Of a DNA stretch of 64,000 bases, positions 28,101 through 37,152 are shown piece after piece; positions within the stretch are counted from its first letter, which is position 1; each line of letters starts with the position of its first letter. The stretch comes from a candidate division WOR-3 bacterium (lineage in GTDB: Bacteria; Hydrothermota; Tepidihabitantia; Tepidihabitantales; Tepidihabitantaceae): contig JABLXZ010000004.1 of the NCBI GenBank assembly GCA_013177935.1, positions 276,059 through 340,058 on the forward strand, read 5' to 3'. Made by a program: the position numbers and the translations under genes. The notes under the pieces are model-generated. The model worked only from the letters and a program-made list of their open reading frames with translations. It had not been told where the DNA came from and ran no database searches.

Positions 28101-29948
28101 GATGGGAGAAATACTATCCTTATATCTTCTAAAGAATTCTGTGACTCTAAAGGAACCCACCCAAATCAGGGTCGGCATCTAACGAGAGCGGTCAACACCT
28201 CAGATTTACAATGGGTATATCAAGAGTATGGCACTATTTGTCGGCAAACGATGGGGGATAGACTCATTTTACCGCCGGAATACATTATTACAAGAGGAAA
28301 AAACCCATCAATTGCGAAAGCGCCAGCCGCACTCTCTTGGATATGTTATACCACGAGTGATTCGCAGAACTGTGTTCTTGAAAGGTGCGATGGAACTTGG
28401 AAAAAGGTGAATATATTCTCATCTTCAACGAGTGAGATTGGTGCACCTTCTTTAGTTTTATCCCAGATTAGAGAGATGGATGCGCCGCCCCCACACCAGC
28501 TCATAGGTGAGATGGGTTATGTTGTTTATACCATCAATCGGTTGACAGGTCCAGGGAATTTCAATTACCTTTATTTCAGCGCTTTTGACAGTGAGAACGT
28601 TTACTATTCGGTTGTCCTGGATAGCGGTGATGTTGTAACCCCTTCCATTGCAATCACTCCGGGTGATTATCTGCATATTGCCTGGTGTAAGGATAACAGG
28701 GTGTATTACCAGACGACCCTGCAGCCAATCACACCTAACCAGGTAAGACAGGGACAGCAACCAGTCTGGTCAGCAAAAGTTCCGGTTTCAACACCAACTA
28801 CGCCAATTACTGAACCCGCCTCCAACCCTTTCATTGAGGCGCAGGGGGAGTGGGTTTATGTTACCTGGCGTGGACCGAATGAGGAGGGCGATTCAACGAA
28901 GGGCGAAGTCTGGCAGCGAAAGGGAAAGATACAGCCGGGCACAACTCCTGATTGGTATCGTCCGTGGAATCTCAGCCGGTCCCCGTTGCGCGAATCCAAT
29001 TATCCCACACAATCAACCGGGACCGCAGTTGTCTGGCAGGAGCAACTGCCCAATAACTGGGAAATCTTTGCTAACATAAAGGACCAGATAGTCAATATCT
29101 CCAATACCCCCAAAAACTCCTTCTATCCTCATACCAATCTTCAGCCCGCACCACCTTATGTCCCTTTAGAATGGCGGCTCTTTACAGTCTGGACCGAGGA
29201 GTCCATCCCAGAAAGGTTATACCGGATAAAATATGGAAATTACTTCTTCGGGAGACCGCCTGAGCCTGACCCGGCATTGGATGTCATCTGCGGCGAGCCA
29301 GAGCCTTCTGTTTACTGCGTTAAAAGAGATGGCTATCTCGCTACCTTTCCTGCTGACTACGGCAACGAAGAACTGATATATCGTCTGCCTTATCTCCATC
29401 CTGACAAATACTACCTTCTTTCGCTGGTTAGTTGTCGGGATTCCGTATGTTACGAGGCAGAGGTCGTCCTTGGCGATTTGGTGCTTGATACAATCAGTTA
29501 TGCCCTTTCTACTTCTGAGACACTGGAGGTAGAAATTCCCTTCGGTATTTATGACAGCACCTCTGTGGTTCTAATGGTCAAGAAAATAACCGGAACCTCC
29601 TGTGCGGTTAGTAATATAAGGTTATACGAATATGAAGTCATACCCGATGATTCATCTGATGGTTCGCAGAGTCTGGCTTCGCTAAAGTTTGGGCGGACTG
29701 AACTTTACCCACCTTTCCCTAACCCGGCTCTAAGGGAGACAACAATAAAATACCAGTTAACCCAAATGGGTGATGTTTCACTTTCGCTCTTTGATATTTC
29801 TGGCAGAGAGGTAAAAAGGCTGGTGCGAGAGAAAAAGAGAGCCGGTATTTATACGGTACGATTGAACAGCGACAATCTTCCTTCTGGTGTTTACTTCATC
29901 CGCCTGAAGACTGTAAATTTTACCAAGAAGTTAGTTATTGCAAAATAA
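25179..29948 (+). CDS. large secreted heparinase II/III-like polysaccharide lyase
   Basis: A 1589-residue exported protein. Seen: a signal peptide; a jelly-roll lectin-like N-terminal domain (about 25-235, ending AFWDDFIITT); an alpha/alpha-toroid typical of polysaccharide lyases (about 240-620); and a Hepar_II_III-type beta-sheet domain with GYHQDNNNFVIGKKGWW (from residue 665, His667) and SHYHNVLTVDNQGQ. Further beta domains follow, then a sorting domain (LYPPFPNPALRETTIKYQL, GVYFIRLK, ending KLVIAK). It probably cleaves an acidic polysaccharide such as alginate or a glycosaminoglycan by beta-elimination; the substrate cannot be read. Base composition is clearly more A+T-rich than in the core genes, which suggests acquisition from elsewhere. 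Confidence 0.75.
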   Translation: MKKVYLTVLPFLVLFILVSFRSLYGTIYYWDLFERNSLTPWTEQIQGSGVVTLEGEPDNLIYSAHQRHGEKSIKVRDGDDTSYASASCPFPSLADQEREFMVEFYFYIPSATSSGNWDLLRDLFLYKPSRNNGPANISIVLVQPFDSSNGKKYWRLRIEDGQGAHSISYPESLSFWHRFQIHQLESGVVNLWINGDSIGSFISSSSTLPPDKITIGTLEGMQNGTAFWDDFIITTPPQNAKHPRVYFDSLFIPELRNRRTNADSTPIGVSYKTLWDRRRKWLDSLAADIPDQNGYFLNYPYYEPPGKRTTHPPDTLVKWDFIAMRWERRMELAAFVLKIDSENSPGLFDTLRPCLRAITKWQRWVNPIDTPFNNLPFPPFEYCGHSTAFITRGVAVVYDLIYDRLSNYERMSIQNIILTHGIGQIYLGLKKGIYYREGWYWTNWGCLYASALGIACLSLDDSVTIPQYWNFVRNEFLTKLLSPTDQGGTFDPLGTSDEGLSYGTFSVQSLARLAEAMKNVLGDHSLYAEPYLREYINGFIHLLVSGWNNMVMFGDVQLGYGVRGIPADAFYILTKYYQSELGQWLLGKLVQYDELQGNDRIWGWPISYLPHFICLDATLQVKEPKEVLNLTRYFNQIGWISSRTDWSDNGLVVAFKSGPCYTGHGYHQDNNNFVIGKKGWWLVTDRGYRTGDISHYHNVLTVDNQGQASQPPRDGRITAFDTSCADAQFIFLKGDAYNSYSYNYYGNPLLRWWLRSGVLVKKPVQCFILYDDIKSDVPRNLDWRLRPEYRTAYYGGDSILMPGRLLVKFLLPDTPRIEWDIDTIPRPHYSTEAFLENYGCLLDTIESDGDAHSVFNVAPNRSDTSVYRAQYLTVFLPLRGTTRPPIVRIDGSTMVGALVKNSAVMFSKLGPGLPVDEVQFQLEASQAETADIFLVDLLPNSSYTLFVFNEDDSLISSNVYPTTSEGCLYFRALIDGRNTILISSKEFCDSKGTHPNQGRHLTRAVNTSDLQWVYQEYGTICRQTMGDRLILPPEYIITRGKNPSIAKAPAALSWICYTTSDSQNCVLERCDGTWKKVNIFSSSTSEIGAPSLVLSQIREMDAPPPHQLIGEMGYVVYTINRLTGPGNFNYLYFSAFDSENVYYSVVLDSGDVVTPSIAITPGDYLHIAWCKDNRVYYQTTLQPITPNQVRQGQQPVWSAKVPVSTPTTPITEPASNPFIEAQGEWVYVTWRGPNEEGDSTKGEVWQRKGKIQPGTTPDWYRPWNLSRSPLRESNYPTQSTGTAVVWQEQLPNNWEIFANIKDQIVNISNTPKNSFYPHTNLQPAPPYVPLEWRLFTVWTEESIPERLYRIKYGNYFFGRPPEPDPALDVICGEPEPSVYCVKRDGYLATFPADYGNEELIYRLPYLHPDKYYLLSLVSCRDSVCYEAEVVLGDLVLDTISYALSTSETLEVEIPFGIYDSTSVVLMVKKITGTSCAVSNIRLYEYEVIPDDSSDGSQSLASLKFGRTELYPPFPNPALRETTIKYQLTQMGDVSLSLFDISGREVKRLVREKKRAGIYTVRLNSDNLPSGVYFIRLKTVNFTKKLVIAK

Positions 29949-31712
29949 GTGTCAAAACTTATTTCCTTATTACTTTTTCCTTCAATTCTTCTGGCACAGA
30001 TTGGGTTATGGCGCATCAAACGGACTGTGTATCTGCCTTACGGTTTGGGAGGTGCTTATATCCTCTGTGCTGATACCGACCACAACGGATTCAACGAGAT
30101 AATATTCCGCACCCGGTTTCTCTGGCAAATTTATGAACACTTTCCTTTCAATAACTATCAACAGGTATACGCTGATACCGGCGCCTATCCTTATCCACCG
30201 GGCATAGAAACCGGAAATTTTGAACCCTATGATGTTGGTTTTCTTGACCAGGATGGTTTCACCGATTTGGTGGGACCGAACATAAGAAATGCCAATGACT
30301 CACTTTATAATGTGGTAACAATCCAGGAAAGTCCGGACTCTTCTTCCTATCCGGAGAGTTTGTCCTGGTGGTATAAAATCACACCAGACTTAACTGTGCT
30401 ATCAAATCCTTTCTACATCACAAATGATTTAGATGATGATACAAAAAAAGAGATTCTTGCTGGGGTGCCTAACCTACAGATTGGAGCTGGAATATGGGAA
30501 AATGTCGCCAATAACCAGAATGAATTAGTTTGGCATCGCGCTTCGGAAGACGGATTTTCTTTTGCTTACGGCGATTTTGATGAGGACGGGCATAAGGAAT
30601 TTGTAACCGCCGGTTTAGGTTCTCTGGGCAGAGTTTTTATCTACGAAAATACCGGTGACAATCAGTATGAACTGGTTAGGGTTGACACCGTGCGCATCCC
30701 CAACGGCTCGGATGTGTTTTCCGGTCAGGATGTGGATGGCGATGGTAAACCAGAGTTCTTAGTTGGCTTTGCCTGGTATCTTGGCGGTCCCTTTGACTTT
30801 TATCTTTATATGTGGGAGGCAACCGGTAACAACAGTTATGAGCGCACCCTTATTGACCGGATTACCGATGTGGAGTGCTCAGACCTGCGAAGCAAATGCG
30901 GTGATATTGACGGCGATGGCGTTGAGGAAGTGGTCTGGTCAATAGGTGCCAAGGTGATGGTCTATTCTGCCACGGGCAACAATCAGTTTCAACAGGTCTG
31001 GTTGTGGCGGAATGACCATGGCGGTCAGTACCCGCACAGTATGGTAAATATTTATGACATGAACGGCAACGGCTATAACGAAATTGTCGTGAGCGGCGAG
31101 AATAAGACCTCAATTTTTGAGGTTGAGGCGGTAAGGGTGTTAAGTCCCAATGGCGGTGAAAACCTTTCGGGCAGAAGTCAGGTTCTAATCAAATGGCATA
31201 AGTTTTTCCCGCCAAGATGCGATTCGCTCTCTTTGTTTTACTCCCTGAATAATGGCAGAACTTATGAGACAATTGCCACCGGTATTCCCGGAAGCGATAG
31301 TACCTATCTCTGGACTGTGCCCAACATCGCTTCCGATTCCGGCAAAGTGAAAATCATCACCTATGGTCCGGGCTGGCAGTTTGATGAATCGGATAGGGTA
31401 TTCCGGATTGTGCCGGTTGGGGTGGAAGAGCAGACCCCGGGCAGTATCAGCGACTGGTCGCTTACGGTATCGCCAAATCCCGCTTCAGGTCGGATAAAGG
31501 TCTGCTATGATGTCCCGAGCCGGTCAACTGTCAGACTGGGACTGTATGACGCTGCTGGACGTCTTGTTGCCCTCCTTGCCTCAAGCACGCACACAGCCGG
31601 CAGATACAGAATCAATCTCGGTGAAAAAGCCCTACTACCCCGAGGTGTTTACCTTATTCGCCTGGAAACTAACAGCCATTTCTTTACCGAAAAGGTCATT
31701 GTGGCGCAGTGA
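29949..31712 (+). CDS. secreted FG-GAP-repeat protein with sorting domain
   Basis: 587 residues, starting at a GTG immediately after the stop of the lyase gene. Signal peptide (LISLLLFPSILLA), FG-GAP/VCBS calcium repeats (DTDHNGFNEIIF, GDFDEDGHKEFV, DVDGDGKPEFLV, GDIDGDGVEEVV), an Ig-like domain of the 'SPNGGE' type (about residues 395-490), and a C-terminal sorting domain (SPNPASGRIKV, GVYLIRLE, ending KVIVAQ). It is probably a surface partner of the lyase. It has no ribosome site of its own, so translation is likely coupled. Confidence 0.83.
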   Translation: MSKLISLLLFPSILLAQIGLWRIKRTVYLPYGLGGAYILCADTDHNGFNEIIFRTRFLWQIYEHFPFNNYQQVYADTGAYPYPPGIETGNFEPYDVGFLDQDGFTDLVGPNIRNANDSLYNVVTIQESPDSSSYPESLSWWYKITPDLTVLSNPFYITNDLDDDTKKEILAGVPNLQIGAGIWENVANNQNELVWHRASEDGFSFAYGDFDEDGHKEFVTAGLGSLGRVFIYENTGDNQYELVRVDTVRIPNGSDVFSGQDVDGDGKPEFLVGFAWYLGGPFDFYLYMWEATGNNSYERTLIDRITDVECSDLRSKCGDIDGDGVEEVVWSIGAKVMVYSATGNNQFQQVWLWRNDHGGQYPHSMVNIYDMNGNGYNEIVVSGENKTSIFEVEAVRVLSPNGGENLSGRSQVLIKWHKFFPPRCDSLSLFYSLNNGRTYETIATGIPGSDSTYLWTVPNIASDSGKVKIITYGPGWQFDESDRVFRIVPVGVEEQTPGSISDWSLTVSPNPASGRIKVCYDVPSRSTVRLGLYDAAGRLVALLASSTHTAGRYRINLGEKALLPRGVYLIRLETNSHFFTEKVIVAQ

Positions 31713-31745
31713 TGTAGTTGCTACCGCGTTAGGGACCAACCGATA

Positions 31746-33560
31746 TTATTTAAATAAGGCGGTACTGCCCGGCGGGTGCAGGTACTCGTAAATCTTTTCC
31801 GCCAGACTCCTGCCGATGCCTCTAACCCGGGCGATGTCATCAACACCAGCCCCACGCAGTTTGTTAAGCGAACCAAAGTGCTGTAGCAACGCCTGCCGCC
31901 GTACCGTGCCAATTCCCGGAATCCTGTCCAGTTCCGACTCCACCAGTTTCTTACTGCGCAGTTTCCGGTGGAAGGTGATGGCAAAACGGTGCGACTCGTC
32001 CCGAATCCGCTTTAAAAGTTTTAGCGCTGCTGAGGTCACGGGAATCGAAATCTCCCTGCCGTCAATGTAAAACAGGGTGTCGGTCCGTTTTGCCAGTCCG
32101 AGAATCGGAATCTCCTGGTCAAACTGATGATAAGCCTTGATTGCTGCCGAAAGTTGCCCTTTGCCACCATCAACCAGTACCAGGTCGGGCAACGGCAGGT
32201 TTTTCTCCAGCAGCCCGCGCACCCGCCGCGCCAGCACCTCCTCCATCATCGCAAAGTCGTTTGGTCCGGAAACGGTTCTAATCTTAAACAGCCGGTACTG
32301 GCTCTTTAACGGCTTGCCGTCGCGGAAAACCACCACCGAACCAACCGCATTACTGCCCTGCGTATTGGAGATGTCAACCCCTTCAATCAACCGTGGTGGT
32401 GTTGCCAGCCCGAGGATTTCTGCCAGTTGCCGGCTGCCTTCCGGAATACGCTCCACCACCGGCACCGCTTCAGCCAGTGCCTTTTCCGCATTGCGCTGTG
32501 CCAGTTCAACCAGTTTCCGTTTTTCCCCGCGTTGCGGCGCGCTGATTTCCACCCGGCGCCTTCTTTTCTCCCAGAACAGGTGCTCAAAAAGTTCTCCGCC
32601 CGCAATCGGTGCCGGCAGGACAATCTCATCCGGCAGGTCCGCGGTGTGGGTGTAAACCGACCGCAAAAGACCTTCGAGCAACTCTTCCTCTGATGTGTCT
32701 CTTGTGGCACTGAGCAAATACTCCTCCCGGGCAACAATCTTACCTTCCCGAATCCGGAACAGCACCGCCGCCGCACTTTTGTCTGCCCGTGCCAGTCCAA
32801 TCACATCCCGGGCGGTTTTGTCAGCAGTAACCACCTGTTGATTGCGGACAATCTCGCGCAATGCCAGCAACTGGTCACGCAGAATCGCCGCCTGCTCGTA
32901 GCGCTGCTGTTCTGCCGCTTCCCACATCCGCCTTTCCAGTTCGGTAATCAACTTCTCATTGTTGCCCGAGAGAAACTCAATCACATCTTGCACCAGTTGC
33001 CGGTACACCTCAGGATTGACACTGCCCCGACAAGGTCCGAGACACCGCCTCATCTGGAAGTTGAGGCACGGCTCTTTCTGATTCGGGTCGGGCAATGTGC
33101 GCTTGCAGGTCCGGATGCGGAAGATGCGTTTGACCGCCCGCAATGCCCGGCGTAACTCCCGGGCGCTGGTGTAAGGACCGAACAAAACCGCGCCATCCGG
33201 CTTGATATTGCGAGTAACAAAAATCCGGGGAAACGGCTCGTTAACAGTGATTTTAAGATAAGGGTACTTCTTGTCATCACGCAGCCGGACATTGTAGCGG
33301 GGCTTTTTTATCTTGATTAAACTCTCTTCTAAAAGTAGCGCCTCAACCTCAGAACGGGTAATGATGGTCTCAATGTCACTTATCCGGCGGACCAGCGCCG
33401 CAAGCCGGGGTTCCTTTTGCGGACCAAGATAGGCGCGTAACCGCTCCCGCAACACCCGCGCCTTACCAATGTAGATGACCCTGCCTTTGTCGTCCTTCAG
33501 GAGGTAAACACCGGGTTCGGTCGGTGCTTGCGTAATTTTCTCGGCAACACTGCCTTTCAT
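31746..33560 (-). CDS. uvrC: excinuclease ABC subunit C
   Basis: The dual nuclease of nucleotide excision repair, 604 residues. Seen: an N-terminal GIY-YIG domain (GVYLLKDDKGRVIYIGKA) for the 3' cut, a UVR motif that binds UvrB (about 200-235), an RNase H-like domain for the 5' cut (GVDISNTQGSNAVGSVVVF and LVLVDGGKGQL), and paired helix-hairpin-helix motifs at the end (IPGIGTVRRQALL, VRGIGRSLAEKI). It follows rtcB by 36 bases and converges on the FG-GAP gene with 33 bases between; no clear terminator is seen there. Confidence 0.95.
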   Translation of the reverse strand: MKGSVAEKITQAPTEPGVYLLKDDKGRVIYIGKARVLRERLRAYLGPQKEPRLAALVRRISDIETIITRSEVEALLLEESLIKIKKPRYNVRLRDDKKYPYLKITVNEPFPRIFVTRNIKPDGAVLFGPYTSARELRRALRAVKRIFRIRTCKRTLPDPNQKEPCLNFQMRRCLGPCRGSVNPEVYRQLVQDVIEFLSGNNEKLITELERRMWEAAEQQRYEQAAILRDQLLALREIVRNQQVVTADKTARDVIGLARADKSAAAVLFRIREGKIVAREEYLLSATRDTSEEELLEGLLRSVYTHTADLPDEIVLPAPIAGGELFEHLFWEKRRRRVEISAPQRGEKRKLVELAQRNAEKALAEAVPVVERIPEGSRQLAEILGLATPPRLIEGVDISNTQGSNAVGSVVVFRDGKPLKSQYRLFKIRTVSGPNDFAMMEEVLARRVRGLLEKNLPLPDLVLVDGGKGQLSAAIKAYHQFDQEIPILGLAKRTDTLFYIDGREISIPVTSAALKLLKRIRDESHRFAITFHRKLRSKKLVESELDRIPGIGTVRRQALLQHFGSLNKLRGAGVDDIARVRGIGRSLAEKIYEYLHPPGSTALFK

Positions 33561-33596
33561 AACCGGCTCGCCTTTGGCGCAAACTGCTGGCTACGC

Positions 33597-35054
33597 TTAG
33601 CCCTTGACGACACCTAACGGCTTCATCCGCGCCACCTTGCGGGCAATGCCCGCCCGATGGCACACATCGACCACTTTGTCAACATCTTTATAGGCGTCCG
33701 GCACCTCCTCGTTCAAAACCTCCCGGCTCGCTGCCATAACCAAAATCCCCTGGGCGCGCAGTTCTGCTGCGACATCGCGCTTTTTCGTCTCCTCAAGCGC
33801 CCGGGTTCTTGACCACACCCGGCCCGCGCCATGACAGGCAGAGCCGAAGGTTTCCTGCGCCGCCTTTTCGGTGCCGAGTAGCAGGTAAGAACTGGTCCCC
33901 ATATCACCGGGAATCAGAACCGGCTGTCCCAGATGCCGATATTTCTCCGGCAATGCCGGATGCCCGGGTGGAAATGCCCGTGTTGCTCCCTTCCGGTGCA
34001 CGCACAGTTTCATCTTTTTGCCATTAACCTCGTGCTCCTCAATCTTGGCGATGTTGTGCGCTACATCGTAAACCTGACTCATCCCCAGCCGCTCAATCGG
34101 AATCCCAAGCACCTGAGAAAACGCCTCGCGTACCCAATGAGTAATCGCCTGGCGATTTGCCCAGGCGTAGTTTGCCGCTGCAACCATTGCCCCAAAGTAC
34201 TTCTTTCCTTCGGGCGAGTCAAGAGGAGCACAGGCAAGTTGCCGGTCAACGAGATGAATCCCGTACTTGTGCGCTGCGGCAACCAGACTGCGCACATTGT
34301 CGTCGCAAATCTGATAACCTAAACCCCGGGAGCCGGTGTGTATCATCACCGTAATTTGCCCCTGATAAATGCCCAGTTCTGCTGCCGCCTTCGGGTCATA
34401 GATTTCCACCACCTCCTGAATCTCGAGGAAATGGTTGCCCGCACCCAGCGTTCCCAATTGCGGCATACCCCGTTCCAGCGCCCGTGCCGACACACCCGCC
34501 AGATCAGCACCCTTCATCTCGCCCTGTTCCTCAGTATACTCCAAATCTTCGGGCGTTCCATAACCCTGTTCCACCGCCCAGCGCGCTCCTTTGGTCAAAA
34601 CCTCAGCAACTGTGTTCTGCGAAATCCGGATTTTCCCTTTGGAACCAACACCCGAGGGAACATTGTAAAAAATCGCCCGCACCAGTTTTTCCAGCAGTTC
34701 GGGCTTTAAATCCTTACGCTCAAGGCTGGTGCGCAAAAGTCGCACCCCGCAGTTGATATCATAACCAACACCACCGGGCGAAATCACACCCTGATTCAGG
34801 TCAAAGGCGGCAACTCCACCAATTGCAAAACCGTAACCCCAGTGAATATCCGGCATCGCCAGCGATTTACCGACAATGCCCGGTAGCGTCGCGACATTGG
34901 CAACCTGCTCTGGTGCCTGGTCCGCCTTGATGTCTTCCAGCAGATTGGCGTCAGCATAAATAATACCATCAACCCGCATCTCCGGTTTATAACTACGGGG
35001 AATCAAAACCCGGGTATCGTCCAGTTTCTCTAACGGTCCATTCCATCCTGCCAT
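33597..35054 (-). CDS. rtcB: RNA-splicing/repair ligase RtcB
   Basis: A GTP- and Mn-dependent ligase joining RNA 3'-phosphate or cyclic phosphate to 5'-OH, 485 residues. Seen: the metal site GGVGYDINCGVRLL, GAGNHFLEIQ, HTGSRGLGYQ, the guanylylation region IPGDMGTSSYLL with SACHGAGRVWSRTRA, and VVDVCHRAGIARKVARMKPL at the end. No archease gene is adjacent. ATG 35054 is six bases from a TATAAT with TTGACG 17 bases further up, giving a predicted leaderless mRNA. RtcB is shared with archaea and is used for RNA repair in many bacteria. Confidence 0.95.
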   Translation of the reverse strand: MAGWNGPLEKLDDTRVLIPRSYKPEMRVDGIIYADANLLEDIKADQAPEQVANVATLPGIVGKSLAMPDIHWGYGFAIGGVAAFDLNQGVISPGGVGYDINCGVRLLRTSLERKDLKPELLEKLVRAIFYNVPSGVGSKGKIRISQNTVAEVLTKGARWAVEQGYGTPEDLEYTEEQGEMKGADLAGVSARALERGMPQLGTLGAGNHFLEIQEVVEIYDPKAAAELGIYQGQITVMIHTGSRGLGYQICDDNVRSLVAAAHKYGIHLVDRQLACAPLDSPEGKKYFGAMVAAANYAWANRQAITHWVREAFSQVLGIPIERLGMSQVYDVAHNIAKIEEHEVNGKKMKLCVHRKGATRAFPPGHPALPEKYRHLGQPVLIPGDMGTSSYLLLGTEKAAQETFGSACHGAGRVWSRTRALEETKKRDVAAELRAQGILVMAASREVLNEEVPDAYKDVDKVVDVCHRAGIARKVARMKPLGVVKG

Positions 35055-35060
35055 AAAAAT

Positions 35061-35089
35061 ATTATAAAATGATATCTCTTTTCCGTCAA
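35061..35089 (-). promoter_or_regulatory. predicted leaderless promoter of rtcB
   Basis: Minus strand: TTGACG (35084-35089), a 17-base spacer, TATAAT (35061-35066), then six bases to ATG 35054. No Shine-Dalgarno is present. Confidence 0.7.
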
Positions 35090-35121
35090 TCGTGCCTCAG
35101 TTCAAACTATCAATCCTTTTG

Positions 35122-35150
35122 TTGACCCTTTACCTGATATTAGATAAAAT
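35122..35150 (+). promoter_or_regulatory. promoter of the interrupted cargo gene
   Basis: TTGACC (35122-35127), a 17-base spacer, TAAAAT (35145-35150), then AAAAGGAGG just before ATG 35174. It points away from the rtcB promoter; the two -35 boxes are 32 bases apart. Confidence 0.7.
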
Positions 35151-35173
35151 CTTTTTGTAAAAGGAGGCACGGT

Positions 35174-37099
35174 ATGCGTTTTACTGTCTGTATGCTTATC
35201 CTCGCTCTTGTGTCGGGCATCGGTCTAAGCCAGGAACTACTAATCAATGGCAACTTTGAACAGGAGTTGTCTGTTGGCTGGACTTATACCGATAGCGGCC
35301 TCGGCACCCATCAGGTACTGCGCGGCACCGAATATCAACCGGACCCGGACTACGAAGCCTGGGTTTATCAGTACGACAACCCGGGCTGGACCCGTTTAAG
35401 TCAAAAGGTCGATGTCCCTGGTGTCGCCCTGAACCTCTCATTCTGGGCAAAGTTTGCCCAAAGCGGTGGCACATCAACCTGCTGGCCCGCCGCCTGCTTT
35501 CAGGTATGCTACTACGATATCAACGACAACCGCCTGGGTGAAACCCGCTACTACTACTCCACCTACGCCACCTGGACACCAACCCCGACATTGAGTCTCT
35601 ACCGCATCACCAATCCGGACTGGAACCAGTACGAGTTAAACATTGCTGATGAACTTGCCGCCAATCTACCCGGTGTCAACCCGGATGATATTGCCAAAGT
35701 CGAGGTTGCGCTCTGGAGTTACACCTATTCGGGCTGAGGCACTCCAGTGGCGGAGGTCTCCGCCGATGATATTTCCTTAATTAACTACAATCAGGGTCCC
35801 TACATTCTGCTCAGTACCAGAACCGTTCTCGACTCACCTCCGGGCGGCAACAACAATGGCAGATTTGACCCGGGTGAAACCGGCGGCTTGATTGTTGCCC
35901 TGCGCAACATCGGTAATCAGGGTGTGGACAATGTCAGTGCCAAGTTGCGCTCTTCGGACAATCGTTTCGTTATTACCGACTCAATTAGCTCCTACGGCTC
36001 AATTCCCGCTGGCGCAACCCGAACCAATGAAACCGACCCGTTTGGGATTCAGGTTGACCATTCAATCCCGATTGAAACACCGGTAACGCTCCAACTGTTC
36101 GTCAATGGTACAGGTTACAACGACACACTCCGCTTTAACATTGTGGTCGGCGAATTACGCGCCACCGACCCGATTCCTGACAACAGCAATCCTCCCCGCT
36201 ACTGGGCTTACGACGATGTTGACACCCTCTATCCCCAGCATCCCATCTTCTCCTGGATAGAAATCAACAACCGGGGCACTCGACTATCCCTCAGTGATGA
36301 TCAGACTGTAACCATTGACCTGCCCTTCACCTGGCAGTTCTACGGCTCAACCTACACCCAAATCTCCATCTGCTCCAACGGCTGGGTTGCACCTGGTTAC
36401 ACTACCACTACATCATACACCAATACCGCGTTACCATCAACATCAATCCCCGGTGCTATCTGCCTTAACTGGGACGACCTATATCCACCGGTTGGCAACG
36501 GCGTCTGGTACTATTACGACTCTGATAACCACCGTTTCATTGTCGAATGGGACTCAGTGCACTACTTTCCTGGGTCCAGTGCTCCTTATGAACGATTCCA
36601 GCTCATCCTCTACGACCCGACAATACCAACGCCGACCGGTGACAACCTGATTGTCGCTCAGTACCTCACCGCCAACCAGTACACATCAAGCACCATCGGC
36701 ATTCAGGACCCGACTCAGACGATTGCAATCCAGTGCCTGTTTGACAACACCTATCACCGTGGCACCGCACCGCTTGTTCCGGGTCGTGCCATCAAATACA
36801 CCACCGCTGACCCGACCGCAATCACCGAAACACCCGAAACATATCCCAGAAATTCAACTCTTAATTCTTATCCCAACCCCAGCCGCGGACCGGTTAAATT
36901 CACCTCAAACCTTGCGAGCACTGCAACCCTCACCATCTACGACCGAACCGGCAGACTGGTCCAGACGGTTTCGGGTAAAGGTAACTGGTACTGGGATGGC
37001 AAGGATGCGCAGGGTCGGGTTGTTCCACCCGGTGTTTACTTCTGCCGTATGGACACACCGGAAGTTCAAGCAGAGGTCAAGTTCGTCATCGCCCGTTAA
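35174..37099 (+). pseudogene. secreted cargo protein interrupted by an in-frame TGA
   Basis: Codons 1-187 (signal peptide, then a carbohydrate-binding-type beta-sandwich: LLINGNFEQEL, GVALNLSFWAKFAQSG) run into TGA at 35735-35737. The same frame continues without shift through 35738-37099: VAEVSADDISLI, a CARDB-like domain (GRFDPGETGGLIVALRNIGN), a beta domain with SICSNGWVAPGY, and a sorting domain (YPNPSRGPVKFTSNL, GVYFCRMD, ending KFVIAR). Homologous sandwich domains often end '...GWGTP.AEV.VDDISL', so a Trp TGG to TGA change is the simple explanation. Other genes here use TGA as stop, so a general recoding is unlikely. A GTG at 35747 could restart translation but would lack a signal peptide. 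Confidence 0.75.
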
Positions 37100-37104
37100 A
37101 CGGT

Positions 37105-37152
37105 AACAAAAAGTTGCGGGGCGGTTAGCGATTCCGCCCCGCCTTTTCTTTT
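37105..37152. terminator. bidirectional terminator between the interrupted cargo gene and queH
   Basis: A 9-bp stem GCGGGGCGG (37116-37124) pairs with 37134-37142. On the plus strand CTTTTCTTTT follows; on the minus strand AACTTTTTGTT follows. The stop codon of queH lies in the loop. Confidence 0.88.

Noticed and set aside
35735..35737. Selenocysteine or general TGA recoding
   Set aside because: No Sec-type motif surrounds the codon, and TGA serves as a normal stop in the window (RseC-like gene), so a point mutation is simpler.
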